From contig NZ_VTWS01000007.1 in NCBI RefSeq assembly GCF_008727875.1, positions 62,001-126,000 on the forward strand: a DNA stretch of 64,000 nucleotides. The letters run 5' to 3'. Source of the DNA: Larkinella humicola. GTDB taxonomy: Bacteria > Bacteroidota > Bacteroidia > Cytophagales > Spirosomataceae. A program made the position numbers and the translations under genes. How positions within the stretch are numbered: position 1 is the stretch's first letter; each line of letters begins with the position of its first letter. Below are positions 26,401 to 32,745 of this stretch, one piece after another. The notes under the pieces are model-generated. The model did no database searches. It worked only from the letters and a program-made list of their open reading frames with translations, and was not told the origin of the DNA.

Positions 26401-26978
26401 CCTGACGGAGTGGCATCGAAATGCTGCAGTGCATAAATCAGCCGATAGCCCAGCGCCTGATTTTCAATAATCAACGGCTCACCCGCTGTCGCATACAGAT
26501 GCTCTTTATCTTCTTTGAAGTTGAGAACTTCGCTGTTTACCAGCAGACACTGTCCGCCAAAGGGCTCGCCGAAGAGTAGCTTTTTAAACTGACGCAGGTG
26601 CCGCTCCCAGCCCTTCGGATTGCCCCGTACGGTTACGGCATCCAGCATTTGCACACTGGGTTCCAGTCGAAAACTGGCTTTTTGCGGGGACGTATTATCA
26701 AATCGAATTTTTTGCGTGGCGGGCTGATACCCAACGAATGAAGCGGCTATTTCGACCGTACCCAGTGGCACACCAGCCAACGTATAAAAGCCCTTTTCGT
26801 CAGTGGTTGCCCCCCGCGTTGATCCATTCACATAAACGTTGGCAAATGGCATGGGTTTCCCCGTCGTAGCATCTGTTACATAGCCGGTCAGGACGGCTGT
26901 CGTTTGCCCTTGAACCAGAAGCGTTGATTCTAGAAGTAGAACGGCAGTGATCCAGCCGATGAAGAAAAAGCCACGCAT
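23427..26978 (-). CDS. TonB-plug-domain protein with CarboxypepD_reg and macroglobulin-like domains
   Basis: A protein of about 1183 residues from the ATG at 26978, where a clear signal peptide begins (MRGFFFIGWITAVLLLESTL). Domains: a CarboxypepD_reg-like beta-sandwich (about 25-105, TGYVTDATTGKPMPFANVYV), an alpha-2-macroglobulin MG2-like strand region in the middle (DKPFYATGDWLWMSTYV, TLTTGTYRLRAYT), a second regulatory-like domain (SLRGRILNAKKQPIPGAQIT) and, near residues 970-1080, a TonB-receptor plug (PLYLIDGIPI, VELLKNGGTAGIYGVRGGNG). Only about 105 residues follow the plug, so no 22-strand barrel is present. This domain set occurs in Bacteroidota envelope proteins of unknown role. It is convergent with the protease cassette. 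Confidence 0.8.
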   Translation of the reverse strand: MRGFFFIGWITAVLLLESTLLVQGQTTAVLTGYVTDATTGKPMPFANVYVNGSTRGATTDEKGFYTLAGVPLGTVEIAASFVGYQPATQKIRFDNTSPQKASFRLEPSVQMLDAVTVRGNPKGWERHLRQFKKLLFGEPFGGQCLLVNSEVLNFKEDKEHLYATAGEPLIIENQALGYRLIYALQHFDATPSGNVFSAGTARFEEVKPENERQANRFRRNRLLAYQGSIRHLMASLIDNTFEQAGFKVYQEDVTRLIPPERRSITLAAAVGDYKRLIPIQVSTLIQPGRLPTERRLVSPMKLIVFYTNAVSNFSPYPDARYAYTEMKLPGGQLQMTVNGVITMPEGMEAKGSMGNDRLSTMLPADWKPDGAEKESLTNAPLATQGKFMPPDTALGRITAAFNERFKLLAPSVFVHIDKPFYATGDWLWMSTYVLDAASHQRASGETALQVDLLTSDGKRVQHQWVRIVDGRGQGHFRLSDTLTTGTYRLRAYTNEDDAQRRPAFERSVAVYNLLRNGESIRSDSVYQPLDVQILPEGGRWIAGLPARLGVKIVQPNGQGWPIAGRIVDDFGAEVVRFKTNQQGMTSVSMEPKPQRTYYAEVAYSDQPQRMSLPKTETDGLLLSADAISDTTRLALTLLSANRAASDSAYVLIQQHGRVVDQRKILLQNGVAKVNLPMMTWLPGLAQITLYDANARPQAERLVFVPEFIAPVRVRLGFNKNRYQPRELVTLGINLTDNGVPAIAALSASITDADKMPDDTADATLQAHLLLTGELRGRIENPNQYVVKHSPETRKALDDLLLTQGWRRVSGTTQTDLPGGVSLRGRILNAKKQPIPGAQITVVSTAAGQSFVKAADADEQGRFRLAGLVLTDTVQLMTQLADRKRNILSSKEAFLVQERPGQQWEVSQLTSTPNGSMLRAHLEAVRIRQGANADFYRDKTAKVLEEVTVRAQKNEERPEDIQRRSLHNGADAVLVFDEKSPTYSNLYEMIQGRLAGVTVAREGAAQARSYKVFIRGVNSFKSGMQPLYLIDGIPIQDPDGTALMQFNSGDIERVELLKNGGTAGIYGVRGGNGVIAFYSKSKRSMQGKAKPQAGMTPIQFMGYPSVQREFYVPRYDAEAATGAVSGPVDYRDVLYWKPLMQTDGQGHSQLRFPLSDVVRTVRVVIQGITADGRPVLGVELVRVQ

Positions 26979-27265
26979 AGGTATTAAATTACCACTAAAA
27001 AAGAATTCCACCACCAAATTTTACTTATGTTTTTACAGATCTTACCGGTCGAAATACGAAAGCTTCGAATCAAATCCATCAGTCCAATTCTCCTTTTAAT
27101 CTACACGAAATCAGGGCAGGTTTGTCAATTAGGTATTCCCGTTTAAAATATTTCAGAAAGCGTGCATCGACGAAAAAGAAGAGTGGAGATCAGCCCTATT
27201 AAAAGGCGGTTTTCATTTTTATTTTGCCAGGATAAATTCAACCAACTTCCTTCACCCACACCGAT

Positions 27266-27865
27266 TCAAAAGTGAAAAGTAAGGCCCCCTCCCAGCATCG
27301 AACTAATGCCGGCCCGATTCAAATCAGCCAGCCGGACCCGCATATCGACGCTCCAGTGGGGGGCAAACAACCAGGCGTATTCAAGGGCGACATGCCCACC
27401 CATGTTCAGCTCGTGGCGTTTTTGCCGGTCAATAACCACCGCTTGCAGACCCGTTGGCGTGAACGCAGCTCTTGCGCCCCGATAAATATCGTCTCCCCGG
27501 TACCAGGCCGACCAGCCTGTTCCCAACCGCAGCGCGTGGCGGGGATGGCGCAGAAAATCATAAAATACCGTTAGATCGACCGTTAAGCGCTCCCGCTGGT
27601 TGGGCCCCGGATTCACTTCGTTAAAGAGCTGGTTGGAAGTCGTTTTACGCAGGTAACCGGCTTCGGCCGCCACGAGGAAACGATCGTGACCAAAATGACG
27701 GGCCAGCCGCGCCACGTAGCGGGGGCCTACGGCATCCGGCGCATCGAGCGACGTCCAATCGACACCCAACCGAATGGAGTTTCGGTTTTGGATGACTTGG
27801 GCATGGACGGATGTGGTCCAGAGCAGACCGATCAGCAACAGGGAAAATCGGGGCATCGCTGTCAT
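27266..27865 (-). CDS. Small outer-membrane beta-barrel-like protein
   Basis: A 199-residue precursor with a signal peptide ending VHAQ. The mature part alternates amphipathic strands (IRLGVDWTSLD, RYVARLARHFG, RFLVAAEAGYLRK, MGGHVALEYAWLF, HWSVDMRVRLAD) and ends MLGGGLTFHF, with the terminal Phe typical of outer-membrane barrels. An 8-strand barrel is plausible. I do not recognise a specific family. It lies nine bases after the neighbouring lipoprotein gene on the same strand, so the two are co-transcribed. Confidence 0.7.
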   Translation of the reverse strand: MTAMPRFSLLLIGLLWTTSVHAQVIQNRNSIRLGVDWTSLDAPDAVGPRYVARLARHFGHDRFLVAAEAGYLRKTTSNQLFNEVNPGPNQRERLTVDLTVFYDFLRHPRHALRLGTGWSAWYRGDDIYRGARAAFTPTGLQAVVIDRQKRHELNMGGHVALEYAWLFAPHWSVDMRVRLADLNRAGISSMLGGGLTFHF

Positions 27866-27874
27866 ACTAGTGGA

Positions 27875-28279
27875 TTATTGACGGTACCATTCAATGGTAA
27901 GGTTTCCTACCGTACCGGTAGCGCCCGTAACGGTCAGTTCGGTGGATTGATTGGAATAATAATCACCTCGAAGAAGTGTATCAGTGTGAGTGCCCGCCAT
28001 CAAGGTATCCCGGCGAACTGCCTGGCGCCCCTGACTTCCTCCAAACTGATCGACGGCTATTAAAACCGGTTTGCTAATGGTGCCGCTGATTCGAAGTGTG
28101 AGCGAATTCGGTACCCCATCGTAAGGCGGTAATACCGTGCGCAGTGGCTCCGAAAAATCCTGGATCATCAGGCGTTGGTAGGGTCGATCGACCAGACTGA
28201 CGTCTCGGCAGCCCGGTAGGGCAACCAGGAATACCAGGGCACTCATGGCGAACCCAAAACTGCCGTATTTTCTTTGCAT
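27875..28279 (-). CDS. Small lipoprotein of unknown function
   Basis: A 134-residue protein from the ATG at 28279; an upstream in-frame ATG at 28339 would put 20 charged residues before the signal peptide and is less likely. The signal segment FAMSALVFLVALPGC ends in a lipobox. The mature part is beta-rich (NSLTLRISGTISKPVLIAVDQFGG, GNLTIEWYRQ). No family is recognised. It is encoded just upstream of the small barrel protein. Confidence 0.6.
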   Translation of the reverse strand: MQRKYGSFGFAMSALVFLVALPGCRDVSLVDRPYQRLMIQDFSEPLRTVLPPYDGVPNSLTLRISGTISKPVLIAVDQFGGSQGRQAVRRDTLMAGTHTDTLLRGDYYSNQSTELTVTGATGTVGNLTIEWYRQ

Positions 28280-28454
28280 ACGTTGAAACCAATGAATTAA
28301 TACCGTACGTTTCAGTTGTCTACTGATTTCGTAACGCACCCGGGAAACGTTTACCTAACGACCCGAAAGCGGCCAAAAAGGTTGGAGTCCGTTCGCCTGT
28401 AGAAAGGTCAGAAGCGACAAGGGGGTAAAAACCAGAACAGGAAGTTAATGCAGT

Positions 28455-28494
28455 AAAAAACCGCTCCAAAAATGGTGGCCATTTTCAGAGCGGT
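28455..28494 (-). terminator. Terminator for the lipoprotein gene at 28551-28907
   Basis: Read on the minus strand, ACCGCTC/GAGCGGT arms (28494-28488 with 28466-28460) and an inner AAAATGG/CCATTTT stem are followed by T6 (28459-28454 region). Confidence 0.75.
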
Positions 28495-28550
28495 CTTGTT
28501 CTTTGCATCCAGGCTCAGTCGATACACGAAGATTGATCGAGCCAGCACTT

Positions 28551-28907
28551 TTATCTAGATGTAGAAGTGCATTTATATTGTTGCCAGTGGGTGGCGGTGG
28601 TAATCCGCAAACTGGTGTTATTTTCAAAGGTTTCGATCAGGTTTCCTTTGTAATAACAACCGTCTTCTCCACTCATAATATCACCCGGCGCAATCACCAG
28701 CGGGGTGCCCGAAGCGGAAGTGGCATTGCCTGTGGATTTAACAATTTCAGCGAATAACGTAAATCCGTTCGGACATCCTTCGATCAGCGAAGTTACGGCT
28801 AAACAATTATCCGGACGGTGGTCGGGCCGGGAACAACTTCCAAATAAACCGGTTAACAATACAACACCGAGGCTGGCACTGGCGACACGCGTAAAGGCTT
28901 TTTTCAT
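28551..28907 (-). CDS. Small lipoprotein of unknown function
   Basis: A 118-residue precursor with signal MKKAFTRVASASLGVVLLTGLFGSC (lipobox FGSC, Cys25). The mature 93 residues contain four more Cys (DNCLAV, EGCPNG, DGCYYK, YKCTST), suggesting two disulfides, and a short beta pattern. No family is recognised. It is a single gene with its own terminator. Confidence 0.65.
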   Translation of the reverse strand: MKKAFTRVASASLGVVLLTGLFGSCSRPDHRPDNCLAVTSLIEGCPNGFTLFAEIVKSTGNATSASGTPLVIAPGDIMSGEDGCYYKGNLIETFENNTSLRITTATHWQQYKCTSTSR

Positions 28908-29163
28908 TTTGATACGGAAAAGGAGTTTAGTGATGGAAATAAAAACAAGTTCCAGCCACTAAAGTACTTATTTTTATATACCAAATACTAAATATGTTAA
29001 CTTCGTACTTAATAAATGCATAAGGAGCCGCTAAATTCGTTTTCTTCATTTTTACCACAACGATTTCGGGCTCCTCTCTGAAAAAAAAATCCGTATTTTG
29101 AGTATCTTAAGGACCGGAATTAAAACTACTTCGGTTGTTCCTGTGACTTTTTCGGCTATCTCC

Positions 29164-29883
29164 ATGCGGTATCGTTCTCTCCTGCTGATTGGTTTTCTGG
29201 GTATGCTGTGCCTGGCCGGTTACAGCCAGTGTATCGTCACGCAGGATGCGCAAAAACGGGTGATCACCACCTGCCGGTATTATGACCCCAAAGGCGGCTT
29301 TCTCATGAACCGGCCGGATCGCAGTCAGAGCGTAACGCAGGTGACGTACCTGGGCAGTGAGTATTTAACCTATCCCGTCTGGCAACCCGGTACGCTGGAA
29401 ACCGGTGATTCGAAAAAGCCTATCCCCTGCCTGATTGCCTTTAACATCGCCACCAACGTTGTCAAATGCCGGTTTGAGGGCGATGAGCAGGAATACGAGG
29501 TTCAGCCGGATGCATTCACGGTAAATGGCATATCGTTTATCAGTCAGGTCAGCGTGAAGGGCGGCCAGACCAGCCGGGCCTATTACCACGTGCTGTACGC
29601 CGGTAAAACCCGGGTACTCAAACAGTTCCGTTGCAACCTGATTGCCGCCAAAAAAGAAGCGTATAGCCTCGACGATCCGTTTGACGGGACATTCCGGCAC
29701 CAGAAAACCTATTTCATTCAGCGGAATAATGAGAAACTACGCGCCGTGAACTTGTCCCGCAAATCCGTCCTAAACGTTCTGGACGATCCGACCAGCCGAC
29801 TCAATCAGTACCTCACCCAACGGAAACTGGATGTCTTTCAACTCGTCAATGCGGTCGCGTATTATGACGGGTTTCAGGAATAG
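29164..29883 (+). CDS. Secreted protein of unknown function
   Basis: A 239-residue protein from the ATG at 29164, where a clear signal peptide begins (MRYRSLLLIGFLGMLCLAGYSQ); the frame is open further upstream from a TTG, but that extension is not signal-like. The mature protein is beta-rich, with a Cys pair near the N-terminus and the stretches QEYEVQPDAFTVNGISFISQ and YYHVLYAGKTRVLKQFRCNL. The overall pattern resembles Bacteroidota periplasmic proteins of unknown function. No enzymatic motif is visible. The gene is flanked on both sides by minus-strand genes. Confidence 0.65.
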   Translation: MRYRSLLLIGFLGMLCLAGYSQCIVTQDAQKRVITTCRYYDPKGGFLMNRPDRSQSVTQVTYLGSEYLTYPVWQPGTLETGDSKKPIPCLIAFNIATNVVKCRFEGDEQEYEVQPDAFTVNGISFISQVSVKGGQTSRAYYHVLYAGKTRVLKQFRCNLIAAKKEAYSLDDPFDGTFRHQKTYFIQRNNEKLRAVNLSRKSVLNVLDDPTSRLNQYLTQRKLDVFQLVNAVAYYDGFQE

Positions 29884-29924
29884 ATCAAAGAAGTGAGACA
29901 AGGGATAAAAGCCGGAGATTGATT

Positions 29925-30245
29925 TTACACTGCTCCTTCAAATAACTCCACATCGGTCACTGCCCATTCGCCCGCGATCATGGGCATGCCCCGCAGAACC
30001 CCCCGGTTATTCGTACAAATCAGGTAGAGATCGCCGGATTGAAAAATGGCCACAATTGTCTCGCCGGAGGTCTCCGACGGTTTACCCACGGTTTCCGTAA
30101 TTCGCATGCCGTTGTCGTCAAACGTGATGGAATAAATGCGTAAATCGGTGGTGTCATAGCGGTGTTTTAACATAGCCTTCCGCAAAATGCCATGCACTTT
30201 TTCAGCTTCTTCGGTATTCTTGGTAGCGGGAACAAAAAATTTCAT
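29925..30245 (-). CDS. Conserved-looking hypothetical cytoplasmic protein
   Basis: A 106-residue protein from the ATG at 30245 (MKFFVPATKNTEEAEKVH). The longer frame up to 30320 runs through an intergenic inverted repeat, so the upstream start is rejected. The sequence is a small alpha/beta unit: VHGILRKAMLKHRYDT, LRIYSITFDDNGMRITETVG, ETIVAIFQSGDLYLICTNNRG. No signal peptide or catalytic motif. It lies downstream of the GNAT gene on the same strand; the hairpin element lies between. Confidence 0.6.
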   Translation of the reverse strand: MKFFVPATKNTEEAEKVHGILRKAMLKHRYDTTDLRIYSITFDDNGMRITETVGKPSETSGETIVAIFQSGDLYLICTNNRGVLRGMPMIAGEWAVTDVELFEGAV

Positions 30246-30260
30246 TGTTTGAAATAAGTC

Positions 30261-30338
30261 TATGGTTTTCAGGATACGGTTTTCGGTAGGCTGGCGCCCG
30301 AGGGCTAACGAGTCAGCCACTGAAAACCGTAAACCTTA
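30261..30338. repeat. Intergenic inverted repeat, GTTTTC/TTACGG-type arms
   Basis: The left arm (30261-30294, containing GGTTTTC and ACGGTTTTC units) pairs imperfectly with the right arm (30314-30338, CAGCCACTGAAAACCGTAAACC). The centre carries GGCTAACGAGTCAGCCA. The same GGCTxACG/GTCAGCCAC core and TTACGG units occur at 31703-31802 and 60159-60290, so these three are likely one family. Confidence 0.6.
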
Positions 30339-30809
30339 ATCAGGTTTCTTCCACGTCAGCGTACTCCGCTCCTGATCGACAAAACCGGCGGATTCGTACA
30401 ACTGTTTGGCGCGGGGGTTGTATTTCTCGGTTTGCAAATGAATAACCGACACACCGAGTTCGTCTGCGGCTTTTTGCAGGCTCTGTAAAATCCGTCGGCC
30501 CAGCCCAGCTCCCCGGTAGTCTTCTTCAATAAACAGTTCATCGACCAACGCGGTTTTTCCGCCAAATTCGTAAGCAAAACCGTAGGTCAGGGCCGCGTAG
30601 CCCACCGGTTTATTCTCCAACTCAACCAGCCAGAGCGAGCCCAGTGACGGATTTTCCAGGACTTGCCGAATGAGCATCTGGCGCAGCGGCTGGTCGAACG
30701 GGTAGTTGAAAAGCCCGCAAAACGTTTCCATCATCCGCAGGACAGCATCGGCGTCGGCGGGTGTTCGGGCAAGTCGGATCAGGTCCGGAATGGGTGCGTG
30801 GGTTTCCAA
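30336..30809 (-). CDS. GNAT-family N-acetyltransferase
   Basis: A 157-residue single-domain GNAT. The acetyl-CoA-binding motif A is DELFIEEDYRGAGLGRRIL (R-G-x-G-L-G), preceded by the motif D strand PVGYAALTYGF and followed by VIHLQTEKYNPRAKQLYESAGF, the motif B region. Length and order are standard. The substrate is unknown; the NPRAKQLYESAGF end is typical of Rim-like and antibiotic/polyamine-type GNATs alike. It is divergent from the MerR/TipA-like regulator gene, which is about 118 bp away, so coregulation is possible. Confidence 0.85.
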   Translation of the reverse strand: METHAPIPDLIRLARTPADADAVLRMMETFCGLFNYPFDQPLRQMLIRQVLENPSLGSLWLVELENKPVGYAALTYGFAYEFGGKTALVDELFIEEDYRGAGLGRRILQSLQKAADELGVSVIHLQTEKYNPRAKQLYESAGFVDQERSTLTWKKPD

Positions 30810-30866
30810 GGGAGTCGATAACTTCGGTAAAATACGGTAAAGTTTAAAAAATACTTCATTTTTTTC

Positions 30867-30899
30867 TTGACTCTCCCCTTACGTCATAGCCTACCTTTA
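30867..30899 (+). promoter_or_regulatory. Candidate MerR-type promoter of the TipA-like regulator gene
   Basis: TTGAC (30867-30871) and TACCTTTA (30892-30899) are separated by a long spacer (22 bp from TTG to the -7 box), with CTCTCCCCTTACGTCATAGC between. Overlong spacers are typical of promoters that MerR proteins untwist. The dyad in the spacer is poor. Confidence 0.4.
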
Positions 30900-30927
30900 C
30901 AACGTCAACATCGGCAACGTCCTGAAA

Positions 30928-31695
30928 ATGAAAACGTATTCGGTCAAAAAACTGGCGAATCTGGCGGGGGTCAGCGTGCGCACGCTCCACCATTACGACC
31001 GCCTGGGCCTTCTCAAACCGTCCGTTCGCACGGAAGCCCGGTACCGGCTTTACGGCGAAAAAGAGCTCATCCAACTGCAGCAGATTCTCTTTTACAAGGA
31101 ACTGGATTTTCCGTTGCTGGAAATCCGGCAGGTGCTGGAAGACCCCGACTTCGATCTCGTCACCGCGTTAAAAAGTCACCAAAACGCGCTGAAAGACCGA
31201 CGTGACCGACTCACGACCTTGCTGAGTACGATTGACAAAACCATTTCAAAACTAAAAGGAGAATCCATTATGCTAACAGACGAAGAATTATACGAAGGCT
31301 TCCCGAAAGAAAAAGCGGAAGCCTACCGACAGGAAGCTGTCGACACCTACGGCGCCAAAGTCGTGGACGAATCGGAGAACAACATCCGTCAACTCAGCAA
31401 AACCGAGTGGGCCACTGCCAAAGCCGAGGGCGAGGAAATTGCCCGAAAGTTGGGCGAGCTCATGCACAAAGACCCGGCGGATACGGAGGTTCAGCAACAA
31501 GTCGCCCGTCATTATGCCTTCATCCAACGGATGTGGGGCGATTCGGTTTGCAACGGCGACAGGCTGGCGGCTTACCGCGGTCTCGCCCTATTGTATGTCG
31601 ATGACCTCCGTTACACCAGCCACAACGGCGTCACCAACCCCGACTACGCCCAGTTTATAAGCAAAGCGATGACACATTTTGTGGACGGGAAGTAG
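30928..31695 (+). CDS. MerR-family regulator with TipAS ligand-binding domain
   Basis: A 255-residue protein. Residues 1-70 are a MerR winged-helix DNA-binding domain (YSVKKLANLAGVSVRTLHHYDRLGLLKP, then RYRLYGEKELIQLQQILFYKELDF). Residues about 75-115 form the dimerising coiled coil. From about 125 the sequence (YEGFPKEKAEAYRQEAVDTYG... LGELMHKDP... YFxQ-like HYAFIQRMWG) matches the TipAS antibiotic/ligand-binding domain. TipA-like regulators activate their own promoter on binding hydrophobic drugs or peptides. Autoregulation is suggested by the long-spacer promoter upstream. The divergent GNAT gene is a plausible second target. Confidence 0.9.
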   Translation: MKTYSVKKLANLAGVSVRTLHHYDRLGLLKPSVRTEARYRLYGEKELIQLQQILFYKELDFPLLEIRQVLEDPDFDLVTALKSHQNALKDRRDRLTTLLSTIDKTISKLKGESIMLTDEELYEGFPKEKAEAYRQEAVDTYGAKVVDESENNIRQLSKTEWATAKAEGEEIARKLGELMHKDPADTEVQQQVARHYAFIQRMWGDSVCNGDRLAAYRGLALLYVDDLRYTSHNGVTNPDYAQFISKAMTHFVDGK

Positions 31696-31702
31696 GTAAC
31701 AG

Positions 31703-31802
31703 TTTACGGTATACAGTTTACGGTATTTGGTTTTCAGTGGCCGACGTATTAGCTAGCTTGCGAAGGATAATGCGTCAGCTACCGTAAACTGTATACCGTA
31801 AA
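31703..31802. repeat. Intergenic inverted repeat, TTTACGGTA-type arms
   Basis: TTTACGGTATACAGTTTACG plus GTA (31703-31725) is the exact reverse complement of 31780-31802. Each arm is itself a tandem of CAGTTTACGGTA units. It fills the spacer between the convergent regulator and esterase genes. Confidence 0.85.
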
Positions 31803-31809
31803 CCGTAAA

Positions 31810-32634
31810 CTATCCCTTCCGGTCAAAATACATCCGCATGAACAGAAACTGGTAATGAACGGCGTTGTTCCAGTAATTCCAGTTGTGTGCGCCGGGGCGG
31901 GTGATGTAGTCATGGGCAATGTTCATGTCCAGCATTTTCTGGTGCAGGTTGGTATTGACCCGAAAGAAAAAATCGTCGGTTCCACAGTCGATAATCAAAG
32001 CCTGCGAGCCGGGCGTCAGCAAATGAAGCAGGTTAATGACGGTATGTTGCTCCCAGCGTTCCGGGTTTTGGGCGTAGGTTCCCAGCCACTTCGCCATATC
32101 CCAGTTGTTCGGAAACGGCCGGATGTCCACGCCCCCGCTCATGCTGCCCGCAGCGCCAAACACATCCTGATGTTTGAACGCGAGGTATAACGCGCCGTGT
32201 CCGCCCATGCTCAGCCCCGTGATGGCCCGGCCCGTGCGGTTCTTGATGGTTTTATAATGACTGTCTACCCAGGCCACCAACTCTTTTGAAACGTAGGTTT
32301 CGTATTTGGAAGAAAGATCGACCGGGCTGTCAAAATACCAACTGGATGCATTGCCATCGGGACAAACGATAATGGCCTGATAGGTGTCGGCCAGGTTGCG
32401 GGTAGCCGGTGCTTTTTTGACCCAATCGCCGTAAAAACCGCCGTGCCCGTGCAGCAGATACACCACCGGAAATTCCTTGCCAGCCGCGTACGAATCCGGT
32501 GTAAGCACCACCGCTTTGATGGTTTTCTTCATGGAAGGGCTGTAGGTTTCGACGGTATCGATTTTAGTTGCCCAAGCCGATTGTTGGAGACAAAGTAAAC
32601 TGGTCAGAAGGAACAAAAAACGGGAAACGGTCAT
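31810..32634 (-). CDS. Exported esterase-D-like alpha/beta hydrolase
   Basis: A 274-residue precursor with signal peptide MTVSRFLFLLTSLLCLQQSAWA. The mature part is a PF00756-type esterase: oxyanion-hole loop VVYLLHGHGG (57-66), nucleophile elbow TGLSMGGHGA (Ser142) with RAITG before it, acidic residue likely in IIDCGTDDFF and the catalytic His in RPGAHNWNYW. The family includes feruloyl esterases, S-formylglutathione hydrolases and mycolyltransferases; periplasmic location and the GAHNW end favour an esterase acting on carbohydrate esters. It is divergent from the S9 peptidase gene. Confidence 0.87.
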   Translation of the reverse strand: MTVSRFLFLLTSLLCLQQSAWATKIDTVETYSPSMKKTIKAVVLTPDSYAAGKEFPVVYLLHGHGGFYGDWVKKAPATRNLADTYQAIIVCPDGNASSWYFDSPVDLSSKYETYVSKELVAWVDSHYKTIKNRTGRAITGLSMGGHGALYLAFKHQDVFGAAGSMSGGVDIRPFPNNWDMAKWLGTYAQNPERWEQHTVINLLHLLTPGSQALIIDCGTDDFFFRVNTNLHQKMLDMNIAHDYITRPGAHNWNYWNNAVHYQFLFMRMYFDRKG

Positions 32635-32745
32635 GTTGTAGCTGGTTCAATATGGGAGTAGTTTCATTTGTTAAAAGGCTGCAAAATAAAACCATTTCCA
32701 AACTTTTTGTATCTTCATGGGCTGATTCCTCTTCAAAACAAACGC

